53,848 nucleotides of DNA. It comes from Phoronis australis (Eukaryota > Phoronida > Phoronidae). Positions 31,640-43,710 of this stretch are shown here, piece by piece. The DNA is taken from the NCBI GenBank assembly GCA_002633005.1, contig NMRA01001110.1, forward strand, positions 1-53,848, given 5' to 3'. Within the stretch, counting starts at the first letter, position 1. Every line of letters starts with the position of its first letter. The translations under genes and the position numbers were made by a program. The notes beneath the pieces are model-generated. The model saw only the letters and a program-made list of their open reading frames with translations, did not search any database and was not told the DNA's origin.

Positions 31640-33783
31640 ATGTACATGAAAGGCATGGTCGTGTTTATGATTCCATTTTCAGACAAAGTACATGTATTGT
31701 GCGAAGTATATGATAAATTGAAAACACTTTTGCAGTAATGTTGGAGCAAATAACAGTTTCTTTATTAATTTCTGGCCGCTAACAGGGCTTTTNCCCCCTG
31801 GGTGCGCCCATGCATTAGACTCGAAATTGTTTTTGTCTATTTTTACTTTTTTACTAGTACATTAATAATTACGTAATTCTAGTTCGCACTTTATAACCCC
31901 GGTATTAACTTTAAAATTTTAAATCTCGGCCCCGGAACTTGGTAATGCAAAAGTTTCGATTAGCAAGATAACTCATTTATGGTTAAGCATAACACTGTCA
32001 CATTTGTAACGAAACGTTTTACGTTTCGTGCGACATCGTCTACAAGAAGTGCGACTTCTGTCTTCACGCATTCACTATTGAGCGAAAATTAGCAGATTTC
32101 ACTCCGGCGATGACCAGGTGCAGCTAAAGTCACTAGCTATGGATTTTGCAATCTACGCGTTCCACAGCAATTGGGCAATCAGGATTCTTTAAACGTGTTG
32201 GGCCTACTGAGGTTGTCCCCTCGAGAAAAAAGTTCTGCATATATTACGGTCGCAGGACACTTTTAACGCCCGTGCTTTACGAGCATAATCGCTATATTCG
32301 CTTCGAAAATCGGATCATGCCAGCTCTGAAAAAGGTTGTGCGCTCGCAATGCACGCCCGTAAAACAAACTCATTAATTACGCTCATGATTGACGAAGTGT
32401 AAAATAGTAGTGAACCGCATCAGTGCTCTGGGAAGGAAAATACTTGTCCGTGAATCACGTTTGTAAATTACGTGCGTTCTTCACGTAACATGTACATGTA
32501 TGCCAGTAACCTTTATTGGAGCAGGTTACTAATGTCGTTGGAATGATTGCCTATTCACTCGTTATATGGTTTTTCAGGACGTTGACGAATATTGGATTTT
32601 TTACAAGTATCGGTGTCCAACAATATACGAACTTTGAAGAAAAGGCCTAGCAGAGCTTGAAATCTTTTCTCTAATTTTAAGTTGTATTGTGTACTTTCTG
32701 ATGTATTTGATAATAAACACTTTTAGTGCTTCGAATGACTTAGAATAACACAGGAATAGAAATTAATTTGGAGTGGAACAGATTTCATGGAATGGATGTC
32801 CAGCCCCAGTGAACACGGTTCGTTTTTTCCAGCACCATTGCTTTTAATACCGGTCGATAAGGTACCGTATGCAGGTCATCGGATGCTCTAGAATTGACAA
32901 CAGAATCAAATTTTGTTGGAAAAATATTGTGCCCCAGGTCCTCACACAAATGTGAATGTGCTACCTTCAAACATGAAGCATGGTTTTAAGGAAACAATAT
33001 ACATGTATGGCGGGGGCATGTGATAAAAGGTAATTGTTACCAACTGGGGTGTATCGTGAAGTGTTTCACCAAGTCTTGCTCATGAGCATAGTGCTGAATG
33101 TTACCTGTACATGTACGTCGAGAGCATAATAATGCTGTGTTTAGTAAGACATCAGAGAAACTAAAACTGTATTTTTATCATGGGCCAAACAATACACAGA
33201 AGGTCTCCTGTCAAATTTTATTCAAGACTGTGACAGAGTGGAGAACAAATTTCGTATTTTACACCAATCGGGAAGATCCAGATTTTTTTAAAAAAGGGGG
33301 CAAATCAACAATTCGAAAATTCGAGATTTGTTTTCACGAATATCAAGGGAAAAAGGAGTTCAGACCCCTTTCAACACCTCGCCCTGGGATCAGCCTACGA
33401 TATCGCTGTGATCACTTATTGACGTGTTTATCTATCAGCGAGAAAAACACTACTTTTAACTTGCCCTCAAAATAGTTCATCAGATATCCGCCAGGAGACT
33501 GCAGTCACCTGATCTGAACTATGTCATGGGGTCCAACAGATGGCTTCAGACGTCAGACGCCTCATCGAACTCCTATTCATCAAGATCTCTTATCTCGAAA
33601 TAGCAATTCTGGTCAGGTGTCTATTTTTATTTGCTCACAATTGTGGTTCAAGCACACGAGTCATTGTGTATAGTCTTATTTCACATTTGATGACCCCTGG
33701 ATTCAAGACACGTATAAAAGTTTGGAAGTTCGTGTAAAGCTTCAATTTCAATAAAAAATCGAAGTTCAGAATTTGACTAGGAC
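31640..33783. other. Unassigned DNA including N at 31793
   Basis: Contains an 8-bp perfect hairpin, CGAAACGT...ACGTTTCG (about 32010-32029). A plus-strand frame of 125 codons at 33098-33475 is the longest unassigned frame here. It has no recognisable motif, signal peptide or splice context. Nothing else seen. Confidence 0.35.
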
Positions 33784-35132
33784 TTAAAGGAGAATGCCAC
33801 AAAAAACAACCTATTTTGTATCAATTTAGATCTAGTAGTTCTACTCGAAAATGGCACGTTCGGTTGCGTTACCTGACACCTGACGGCAGACGGAGGTGTT
33901 GAAATTATCCAATGACGTCATTGGTTTCACGCGCGGTCTGTTCAGCAGTTCACAACAACGATTACTGGTGTCAGCTTATCGCTTGAATTCATCGTTTAAT
34001 ACCAATAAATCATCAAACTTCGATGTAAAACCCTTAAAAATACACCGAGTTCTTGTAAAAAAACGTGTTGTTTAATTTGCTGTTACGGATTAATTGGTAT
34101 TTGGACATATCATAGCCTACAAAGTTCGGCAGGCCAATTTACCAAGTCCGTAGCAGGACTGAGTTTGGGGTCTGTTCGGAGATAAATTCGAACTATTCTT
34201 CCGTGAAATACAGTCAGGAGAATCTAGATCTGTTGTTAAGACTTGTGGTTTTTTGAGTTCTAAACACACAAAACGTTTTTTATCCCGGCCAGTGGCTCGG
34301 AACCGACCCGGCCGCCGGGACTGGCACGAACATAAACCAGCTTGAGTTGGAAACTAAACCTCCAGTCACGAAAAAATATAATAGCGTGCCAAATAAATAA
34401 GGTACACGTAATCATTGATGTGAACTAGCCAAAAAACTGAAAATCAACTTAGGTAGGGGGCCGAGAAGTCGGGTTCCCCTTCCACAGACAGTCAGGGCAA
34501 AGGTAGTACAGTAACAATAATTTGAATAATATATTAGTATTTCTAAATAAAGGTTCCCATAGCATGAAAAATCGAGTAATTGTTTCACAACAGCTTTCTG
34601 TCAGCAAACACAGAATTAACAGGCGCTCACATTACCTTAATCATTGCTGGCTCCTCAACGTTTGCACTCTCGAATACTTCAAAGGCGTTAGAAATTGTGT
34701 CTAATGAGACAGATTTTGTTTCAGTTTTATATAAGCATTGGTTAGGATGAGAATAATTCATTTTGAAAGATAACGCAGAATAATAAACGTCTACATGGCA
34801 ACTCGGGTGGCGCCAATTCCGAAAATTAGTCAAGAGCTCATCCGATGAAGACTTCACGGGTCGGATCGTTACATGGTAGGTTTCCCAGCCTATCAGTTCA
34901 AACCGGAATACACTGATGGAGAAATACTAGAGAGGCGCCGTGAACATGCACAGGCAACAGAACGTATGGATAGTTCTTTGGTTAGCCGGAATTCGTCAGA
35001 GAAATCACTGTCGACGAAATGCCGGCCACAGACACGGAAATGTTTCAAAGCCTCATACTTGGTATTAACAACGTACCTTTCATTTTTCAGTACCGCAGGC
35101 CACTTCCTAAGAATTCCGGGCTCTCGCGGAAG
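33784..35132 (-). mobile_element. THAP-type DNA-transposon relative, copy 2 (uninterrupted)
   Basis: The undisturbed counterpart of 26649-29265, starting TTAAAGGAGAATGCCAC. Its right part encodes a THAP-like fragment on the minus strand. Lack of a full transposase marks it as non-autonomous or decayed. It serves as the empty-site reference for the 1.24-kb insertion in copy 1. Confidence 0.7.
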
Positions 35133-35135
35133 CAA
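34893..35135 (-). pseudogene. THAP-domain fragment
   Basis: An 80-codon minus frame with KHFRVCGRHFVDSDFSDEF, matching the second half of a THAP zinc-binding DNA-binding domain (C-x2-H followed by an acidic SDF). A KWPAVLKNER block upstream corresponds to the helix before it. The N-terminal C-x2-C pair is not in this frame. THAP domains are found in P-, Kolobok- and related transposases, consistent with the repeated, mobile context. The second copy near 29150 is more damaged. Confidence 0.6.
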
Positions 35136-36850
35136 TGATAGTTATCAATCATGAAGATGGCGCTACGGGTATTGGGCTCATTTAATCGATGAAAACAGGG
35201 ACATCATATAAAGTTCATCCCATCTATTGCAATGTGCCTGTCCTTATTTGCAGATCTCCAAAATAAAAACGCTACATCCTAAAACTGGTTCGACTTCAAC
35301 ATCATTGTATTACGTTAACTTTGCAAAACCGCTATGTTTTCAAGGATCATTAAAAACAGAAAACAAATCACATGATTCTCTACAAATTCAACACTGCTTT
35401 CAATTGCTAATCGTTACTAAAACCAACAACCAGTGGGGTATGAAAACTGATTTTAGACTCGGTCTCAAATTGTTCCTTATTCAAAATAGCTTGACAATTA
35501 CTGACAGACGTGATTCCCTGAGAGTAGCATCTTCAAGTTGTTTTAAATGTCACGGCGTGTAATTATATTCGCAGAGCTGGTCATGAGGAACAACGAAATG
35601 TTAATTATTTTCAAAGACCAGTATCTGGTAAGCTGACCCAAATTCATAGCGGTAAGTGGACTAAATCGTATATCAATTTCGTCGACGGAACTCGAGTACT
35701 GCTTTACTCAAACGATTCATTTAACGACTATGACATAATGCTAAGAGCAACCACAAGGAAAAACAAAGTGTTTTGACAGCGGAATATACAACATTTGACA
35801 GTAAATAAAGTTGAGTGAACGCTTACTCTTGGACTTTCATAAATTTTAGCCAAACACAATTGTTCTTCTTTCAATGTTTTCGCTAATCTTGAAAGGGAAC
35901 AGGATTGTCCGGACACAAACACCTCTTCCTCATTTTAGTTTGAAAGTATAGAAATATGCTGAACATAGAAATAGAGAAACTTAAGAAAAAACTTACACAT
36001 GAAAAACAAACGGGTTACGTCTCGGTTTTCCATTAATATGGTCTACACTGCAACATCCTTGCCAAGCGTTGAATTTCCGTGACTGACTTTTTGTTATTTT
36101 TCGTCGTTTTCTTCAACTCCAACATGTGCTCCAAGTCAAACTTGTGACCTCTACGTTGAGCAACTTCCCTGATAATGTTTCGGGCATTCATTAGGTTTTT
36201 ACAAGTTTGATAGAACTGTGGTGGTCACGTGAAAATGACAACAGGGTTCACGGAAGTGTTCGGGACAAGACAGTATTCCACCAATCAAGGCATGCATAGT
36301 TCCGACATGTCAATAAAGTTTTTAGAGTGACATCGACGTGTTTACGCCTTTTTGGAATGAGTGACCAATAGGATAGACTTTTGAATTTGTTCGTATTTCA
36401 GACATTGTAACTCATGTATGACAGACTAAAGACGATGCAAATTAGTGCTTAGTAAAATCTACAGTAGTTTTCAAAATAAACTGGACAACGTTCAAATTCG
36501 ACAAACTTCCAGCGCAGTTTCAATCTCGACTAAATCTCGTCCAAATTTCAACAAGTGTAACTCTAACCAAGGTCTTCGTAATCGCGACGACTTACTGTGT
36601 AAGTCAATTACACAAATAAACGAACAGCGCCTACGGCAATAACGTCTCCGTAAACTCAAACAACAGTTCAAAAATATACTATTTCATTGCCAAAAAAGTT
36701 CGGCAAAAGTGTGTAATAATTCTAGCAAAATATTTACCCAAGTTAAGTTCTGTTGGAGTGCGGATTTATTTTGAGAATTATCCTATTGTTTGTAGATGTA
36801 AGTTATGCACCTTATAAATTGTGTACGCGTGTGTCAGTAATAAGGGTTTG
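35133..36850. other. Unassigned AT-rich DNA
   Basis: Only short frames without motifs; no repeats or RNA genes recognised. Confidence 0.35.
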
Positions 36851-36997
36851 GCTATGATCGCTAAGTTATCGCGCGTGCCTTTTAGTGGGAGTGTTTTCAG
36901 CTATGATCACTAAGTAGTCGCACGTGCCTTTGGTGGGAGTGCTTAAGGCTATGATGACTATGTAGTCGCACGTGCATTTTAGTGGGAGTGTTTTCAA
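36851..36997. repeat. Minisatellite, three units of 48-50 bp
   Basis: Units start GCTATGATCGC (36851), GCTATGATCAC (36900) and GCTATGATGAC (36948). Each contains a TCGCNCGTG motif (an E-box-like CACGTG in units 2 and 3) and AGTGGGAGTG or GGTGGGAGTG. Confidence 0.9.
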
Positions 36998-37633
36998 CTT
37001 GAGCCTTAAACGCAACGTACGCAAACAACCATGCTCAATTCAAATATTTGGCAAATTTTGTGGCAAAATTTATTTTGCCTCCCGATTCAAGTCAGTCCTC
37101 TCACAACGACTTTTGCAACGGCGGGAACAAAATGAGAATTCCTGTAACAAGGAAACTAAATTCCACTTAAGAAATTATAATTCTTCACGACGTCCTTCCT
37201 TCTAGCATAGAACTGTAGACATGTCAAGAGTTCAAGGCTACGAGCTAGTCTCATATATCCGATAATGGATGTCAGTATCGACAGGTGACGCGAGTAGCCT
37301 GCATTTTGAACAAAACTAACCATTGGTCAAAAAGACTAGGTAGAGGAGATAAACTTGGTCAAGTTTGTTCAATAAGAGGTGAAATCATACATGTAAACCC
37401 TGTCTTATTATGTTGGAAGGCGAGTGTCGTGTTCTGGCAGTTTGTAGTGATTTTGTGAAGATTATACATGTAGCTACTGATACCTGTCGACATTCAAGTT
37501 TGCAGAATAAAAAATACTGGTAACTAAACCAAATTGGTTGCACCGTATTTTGTTACACTCGTGGTCAAATTGCAGCCACATATTCAAGTGCATGTACAGC
37601 GTTTTAATAAAAGCTACTAGAAATAGTAAAACA

Positions 37634-37639
37634 TTTATT
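37634..37639 (-). terminator. Possible polyadenylation signal AATAAA (minus strand)
   Basis: The first clear AATAAA on the minus strand downstream of the phosphatase stop codon at 38544, about 900 bp away. It would give a plausible 3' UTR, but AATAAA is common in AT-rich DNA. Confidence 0.3.
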
Positions 37640-38238
37640 GATTAGAATCATACAAAAACTTATACAGTGTAAGTATCAATACACCACTCTAACAGTTTTA
37701 GTTATCTTTCTCGTTTAACTGAATATTTGAAAACTGGAAGTGCGTTTCCGTTTAAGAATATGTTTTTTATTCAATGCGTTACCTTTTCCAACAAAATCCT
37801 TGAACATATCATTTGAACATTGCAGGTCCTGTAGGTTCTCTCCGAATTGTTGCAAAAAGACGACAAGACGGTGGATAATGCTACAAGCGCACCAAGCCTT
37901 GCAAGAGCAGTTTTCTTGCACAGGATGTAATTACAAACTCACCGAATAGTATCTAAAACTCAACTGACGCTTATTGTACAGAAAATTTATATAAACGAGG
38001 CAAAATACGTTAGAACAACCTTCTTCAAATACGTTACTTCGTACAATTTGCAAGAACATTCACTAAATATTCATTACGTTTTTGTAACAAATAGTTGTAC
38101 CAATGAAAATAATAATGTGGTCCTGAATACGTACAACACCAATCTGATTAGTAAACAAATTCATCGACACGCCAACATGTACGTGCACAAGGTGATTATC
38201 GACTGACGATATGAGCGTAATTCGAATCAGTTGTCAGA

Positions 38239-38344
38239 CGACCAGATTTCGGACCCAACTGCTGACGGCACTGGCCTCCAAGGTAACGACGCGACCAGAT
38301 TTCGGACCTTACTGCTGATGGCACTGGCCTCCGAGGTAACGACC
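38239..38344. repeat. 53-bp tandem duplication
   Basis: CGACCAGATTTCGGACC at 38239 recurs at 38292, with both 53-bp units continuing through CTGGCCTCC and GGTAACGA. A few substitutions separate the units. It lies in the probable 3' UTR of the phosphatase gene. Confidence 0.9.
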
Positions 38345-38543
38345 CCTTAAAGACTGTTGCATTTAGGTCGGCGTCAGGTAGATCTCATGTCAGCTAATCA
38401 TTACCGGCTGAGAAACAAGTTCATACTGCATGTGAAGTAAAAGCTGCAAAACGTCAATGGAGAATCAAACAAGGATTACATTTAACACACATAAAAACTA
38501 GAAAGCGATAACTAACATATGGTCCCGTTCTAACCAGGAACGA

Positions 38544-38618
38544 CTAGGAAAAGTTGGCGCAAGTGTCAAACAATTGAATGAACTGCTCCGCCATACTGTA
38601 CAGCGACCTGTACTGGTC
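38544..38618 (-). pseudogene. PTP exon 7 of 7: C-terminus
   Basis: Acceptor TATTTTGTCTTTTCAG; 24 codons and TAG at 38546-38544. It begins DQYRSLYSMAEQFIQ, the terminal helix that follows FITNG in exon 6. The intron between them is 406 bp. The exon itself is intact. Confidence 0.85.
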
Positions 38619-39024
38619 CTGAAAAGACAAAATACGCAGGATGAAAAGTTGGTGTCGCTATAGTGAAAATGAAGATAAACAATACTAAGTGCACGTAGTC
38701 CAGGAACTTTTCATTTGTAAGGTGACACTCTCGCTCAATATTCTGTCAAAGTACAACATCCTGATTCTAAAAATAACCAAACCAGCTTGTACTTGAAAGT
38801 TTAGGTTCTTCCGATTGTCACAAGCCAGGAAAAAATAACATATTAAGATCCTCGAAAACACTCAAGATGACACATCAAAGACATGCTACGCAGCTCCGAC
38901 CCCAGTAGAAAGCTGTAATTATAGACACAGATCAAGGACCCGAAAACAATTACATATCAATTAAATTGAGCGGGAGACGTTGAGCAAAGAGCATTTACCA
39001 CAATGATTACCTGCTAAAACTTAC

Positions 39025-39160
39025 CCCGTTGGTAATAAACTGGAATCTGGTGACTCTAATGTTCTTCACAGTCTGGAATACGTCGACGCCCTGTTCAACT
39101 TTGATCTTCTCAAACAGGTTGGCAAGAGTACAAAAGTATCCGCCACGAGTACAACCGTCC
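39025..39160 (-). pseudogene. PTP exon 6 of 7: P-loop end and VDVFQ
   Basis: Acceptor CCCATTTCAG; donor GTAAGT at 39024-39019; 136 nt, phase 2 to 0. Joined to exon 5 it completes C-LDGCT-R, a C-x5-R phosphatase loop with GG after the Arg, where S/T-G is usual. VEQGVDVFQTVKNIR follows, the QTEQY-preceding helix of PTPs. No damage in this exon. Confidence 0.88.
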
Positions 39161-39561
39161 CTGAAATGGGCCATTTAGTGTAGAACTGGCAGGAACAATA
39201 AATCAATCTACAAAGTTATGCAAACCCCTTGCAGTGGAGGTAGTGAATTCAATTCTGATGGGAAAATCGCCCCAGGTCCCGACATGCTCATCCATTACAA
39301 TATTTTTTGTCTGGCTCTTGATGATTACGACTACCATTTTCAAAATGGTTTAACGAATAACTTATTTGGGTCAAAAACATCGGGTTTGCCTGAACTGAAG
39401 GATCATTCTCCTCCTGAAAAAATGTGCTGTATTGAAAATAATTCTCTGCAATTAATTCAGTGATCTACTATCCACACTGTCTGTGTCACTTCAAGTTAGT
39501 TGTAAATGCTAGTGAATCTATACACAATCAACCAGTATTTACACAACTAATCTCTGTCAAC

Positions 39562-41503
39562 TCAGAATGAATTGCTGCAGCTAAAACAACGGCATTCTCC
39601 ACACGCAACCGAGTACACCTATCCTAAGTTCTTGCAAGTACATCTCTTGGACCTGCAGTTGGGCTTACACGAGCATCTCACTACTTTCAGCAGGTTCTTT
39701 GGCGCTGCTGAATGGTCCGTCGTCGTGGGAATGAATTTTCCACCTGCCAGCATCCATCTCCAATACAGCGAGTCTAGGCCACTGCCACGGAAACTTGACC
39801 GCTCTTGCTCATGACAATATGTCCCGGCAGCATGGTATTTAGCTACTGAAAAAAGGTGGTGATAATGACTGTATTTGGGCTGTGGCTAGTCCGACACCTC
39901 ATCCACAAATTGCCTGTATCGCAAATCATCCAAATTTCCAGAGCCAGTACTGCCATGAAGCACAGATACAACTCTTGCCAGCTTCAAATGTCTTGCTTCA
40001 GCTGTATGTGTCTAGTGAATACTCTTACCAGAGTTTTTCCAGAATTCTCGATCACGCAGTTTCTTGAATGGGAGAGCCTTTGCTAATATCGAACAGCTGT
40101 AATGTTGTGTTGCAACCACCTATTGCATGCGCAAATGGCAAAACTGCACAAGTTTCGGCACCAAAAGACAACTGTAGTTCCTTGATGTCCCAGACTCTCC
40201 TCTTGCTTTGGTGTCTCTTGTCAAATTTCATGTTCATGAAATTTGTTGTGAAGTTTCATGGTAACGCAAAAGAACCAACAAGTCTGTATCGTCTGCAATA
40301 AGGGTAGTTGGACCTTGTGCTGCGTTCTCTACTGCTGTTTCTACAATTAAAACGACTGTGTCACCTTGAGCTTGTACCACTGTGCAACCAGCATTTCCTA
40401 GCAAACTTGACAAGAAGTGAGTGAATCGTTTGTTTTTGCTTTTTGCAAAAAAATGTTCCTTTTTTATTTGATCACCATGTCATCATTGAATTGAACTTCA
40501 GTTCCATCCACCCCACCCAGTCTTCGAACATGAATGGCATCTTTATTTGATGGTCCATCTCAGTAACCATCAAAAACAACAATAGGCTGGGTGCACTTGC
40601 TGATGTAATCCACATGACCTCTACCAAATGACTGATACCTTGCACCTCTAGGCCATGGAATACGGTGACGGAGAGAACCACCGTCGATTACATGCATCAC
40701 CGTGTTTTCTGGAAATTGAAATTCTCAGGTAGTCCTCCACTGGACCAGAGTGCATCAGTTCATATTGATTTATTAGCGACTCTGGGAAGACCAAATGTAT
40801 CAAAAAGAACCGGGGAACCAACACACAGCTCAAACTTCAAGGCTTGATGAACTTTCACTGTTGTCTTTTGCAGCTGTCACAGACGTCATGCCAGCAATAA
40901 GATCATCATACCGCTTCAGACCAGCTCTCAAATCATCATGAAGAATATCATTGGCCATTGATTCTTCTGACGAACTATTCTCTGTCACTGTGGATTCTGA
41001 AGACCTATGCTCTGATTCAGTCGTTTTTGAATATACCAATGGCAGTAGGTCGTGAGGGCATTCCACTGTAATCCAAGGTTCAGAATCAAGACACTGGCTG
41101 GACATGGCATGCCCCAGAGTATACATCTAGTTATGTGATCAGTTGGGATGTCTGGGATGTCTAAAGAGTCTGTCTCCATATTCTGACGAGCCAAAATTTG
41201 TGTACAAGCATTGAACTGCTCCACCTCTTGGCATGTAATCTGTGAGTTCTGTATTGGTGACATTCCGGACTCCTGGAATTTCTGAAGATCCTGAATTTAT
41301 TTCTTCATTGGTTTTGGATTGGCGTTACTTGATCTGTCAATACTTGGAAGTGGGATGTTGAATGTTCTGGCTTTTACGATAGCATTCAGTGCCAACATAT
41401 GCCCCCTCACTGCTCTATCCACACTTTTTCCATTTAACATAAGGATCACACTGTTTGTTGTATACACCATCTCAAGAACTCCTTGAAGCACTGTGCTTGA
41501 CAT
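39562..41503 (-). pseudogene. Multi-copy uncharacterised gene with PIN-like and Cys-rich C-terminal domains, decayed
   Basis: Successive minus-strand blocks form one protein in order: GVLEMVYTTNSVILMLNGKS..RAVRGH (41503-41297), an acidic Ser-rich linker, FELCVGSPVLFDTFGLPR (about 40840), VMHVIDGG..PWPRGARYQS, IVVFDGY (about 40590). Then follow GNAGCTVVQAQGD, LIADDTDLLVLL (about 40290), VWDIKELQLSFG..HAIGGC (40237-40052) and a C-terminal KFIPTTTDHSAAPKNLLKVV followed by RCSCK-type Cys clusters ending at 39562. The IVVFDGY/DDTDLLVLL pairing resembles PIN/FEN-like nuclease folds. Stops at 40762-40760 and 40562-40560 and several frameshifts disable it. I recall this arrangement as a repeated, unnamed invertebrate family. 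It sits in the phosphatase intron between exons 5 and 6. Confidence 0.72.
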
Positions 41504-42160
41504 TCCAGAATGCTCATCTCAGTATGAAATTTGCCAAGCCTGGCTAAGAACAAGTGACTGCAGATCAGTATCGTTTTGTTTGCAGGCACTAATTTCCTAT
41601 AAAATCAGTTGAATATGTTCATAAAAAGCATGCACAAAAACTAAATTGTGGGTCCTAACTATTAAAATTTAATTAATAACTTTTTGTTACACAATCCTAT
41701 TTGCTTTTCATCAAATTCAGGTGAAATCAGCAGCCAATTCTCAATACATGCCAGCAGCAGACGAAATCGATGCTTGGGAACAACTAATAATATCTCCAAT
41801 AGCAGAGAAAGAAGCCACTTCCTGCCCAATTTTATTAAGGGTTTGTATAATGAATAAGCCAATAACTCCACCAGAATAACACATTTTCCTAACAAATATT
41901 ATTTTTGATGCCTCAAATGAATATATTTTACAGAAAAATAACTGAGTTTGTGAAATTTATAATGAAAATTTAACTAAAGCCTTTTCTGAAAAACACACCA
42001 ATTTTTATGTTGTGTAATCTAAAATGTGATTAAAATTCCACATTTAGTATATAAATCTTAAATCAAATTATAGAAACAATCAACTCATTAACCCTGACTG
42101 TAGATTGTAAGATGTTTTTGTGTAAATGCGTATCAGGTTACAAACAAAGTTTGCAGAACG
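41504..42160. other. Unassigned AT-rich DNA, perhaps N-terminal remains of the PIN-like gene
   Basis: The minus strand just above 41503 still reads DLQSLVLSQAWQISY before decaying, so the gene probably began further right. No clear boundary or terminal repeat is visible. Confidence 0.35.
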
Positions 42161-42164
42161 TAAA

Positions 42165-42720
42165 AGCGATAAATTGGGGTTTGTGAATTGGCAGCCATTT
42201 TGGCGGCCATTTTGTCAGCCATCTTGATTTTTTCTCGCAAACCAGTGTCCAATTGTAAGGTCCAGATATTTTAAATTGTCTAACTTATAAAAGAATAAAA
42301 CTTTTGCCATTTTCAGGGCAAAATATGAAAAAGAAATCTTGCAACATGTACCAAATTGCCCTTTCGGCCGCCATTTCGTCGGCCATATTGGTTTTATTTT
42401 ACGGAAAATTGGCATCTTTTGATTGGTATGCCTGTTATGAAAAGTATATAATCAATGACAAACTTTATTGTTTTATTTTTAGCTGTTTCATAAGAGTAAT
42501 ATGCCAGAAAACAGTAATCACCGGCTTTGTCGGCCATTTTTCCGCCATCTTGAAAAACCGACTTCCGCCATTCCGATTTCGGTAGAATTTTTCTCTGACA
42601 CCAAGGGAGGTTTGAAGATGCCATTTATGCAAAAAAACCTTCTGTTGAACTTTTTTCTAGGTTGGGCCCTCTGGAGCCCTAGAATGACTGGACCATACGC
42701 CATCTGATGTTTAACCTGGA
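42165..42720. repeat. Tandem repeat, about 175-bp period, GGCCATNTTG-rich
   Basis: Clusters of GGC(A/C/G)GCCATTTTG-like motifs occur at about 42188, 42364 and 42530. Each is followed by related AT-rich DNA with ATAATCAATGACAAA or CTTATAAAAGAATAAAAC blocks. Short frames across it on both strands are products of the repeat. Confidence 0.55.
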
Positions 42721-42967
42721 GAAACAGTGGAAACTCCAATGGCCCTGCCCATGAACATTAAGTGGGAGAGGCAAGGCGCTAATAGTAAAGCGACAAAAGA
42801 GACATTAACTAAATAGCTGTACTTAATTGTCTTCCCTGACTAAAACACCTGGTGGGTTTAAAGAACCATTGATATGTCTGAATCAGCTGACAAGGCAGAA
42901 CCGATGAAGTCATTTCTACATTCAACATGATTCGTTTATGAACATAAAACTTGCTAAATTTACTCAC

Positions 42968-43131
42968 AAACAATCTATTACAGCTGCGTTTTTCCCGGTT
43001 TGTTTCTGTTCCAGTTACACAATTTCATTAAGTTCCATAAGGGCACTTTGTAGGTCCGATGGTGGCACAGCCAGTTTGCTTCGCCAGTCTCTTACTTGGA
43101 AGTGTCGGATTTCCCGACCTTTGCTGTTCGG
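42968..43131 (-). pseudogene. PTP exon 5 of 7: IRHFQ and active-site Cys, with TAA
   Basis: Acceptor TTGTTTCTTCCAG; donor GTGAGT at 42967-42962; 164 nt, phase 0 to 2. It encodes GREIRHFQVRDW (usually RxxHFQFxxWP, here without the WPD-loop WP-D) and SDLQSALMELNEIV. TAA at 43017-43015 comes next, then LEQKQTGKNAAVIDC. The final Cys is the nucleophile position, preceded by Asp instead of the usual His. The phase fits exon 6. Confidence 0.82.
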
Positions 43132-43366
43132 CTGGAAGAAACAAGTCAAAATGTGACAATGGTCTTACTGTTCAGAAAGAAGTTACACGTACTCCCAATT
43201 ATCACAAACATGAGATCTACTGTCCATGGTGAAAATACGTTCATTACTTCAACAGCGCATGAAGTCTGTGGACAGTGACGATGACTCAAAAACGAGAGAT
43301 GATGTACCATGCAACAAACGTCTTAGATTTATGCACTACTGAACTCCAGATTGATCCAGACAACAC

Positions 43367-43483
43367 GAACAATGCAAAGTAACCAATCCAATTACCCTCC
43401 TCGTGTCAGTCAAAATCAGTCAATTCCACTTCATACCATCCAAAGCGCACAGACTCTTCATCCGGCCAGTATTGAGGACAAGT
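43367..43483 (-). pseudogene. PTP exon 4 of 7: QYWPD, with TGA
   Basis: Acceptor CCCACTGTTTTAG. Phase 0 continues directly from exon 3. It gives TCPQYWPDEESVRFGWYEVE, the YWP motif of PTP domains, then TGA at 43408-43406 followed by HEEGNW in the same frame. The donor is uncertain; GTGTTG after 43367 keeps phase 0 but is weak. Confidence 0.75.
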
Positions 43484-43710
43484 CTAAAACAGTGGGTTAC
43501 CAGCAACATGAGTCATATTTTGCAAGGACCCTTTAGTTTGCTTAGAGTGAGATCGAGTATAGCACAATTAAGGCTATGAAGGACCTTCGAGACAAGTTTG
43601 TGCACTCACCTATTAAGTTACAAAACTAAGAAAATTGACTAAAGTAAATAATTTCTTACAGTAGGAAACATGTAGTGTGCCCCTTGCAGTAGGCGTTATA
43701 TGGTTTTGTT

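Noticed and set aside
33098-33475. 125-codon plus frame
   Set aside because: No motif, signal peptide, splice context or family resemblance; plausible by chance in this much DNA.
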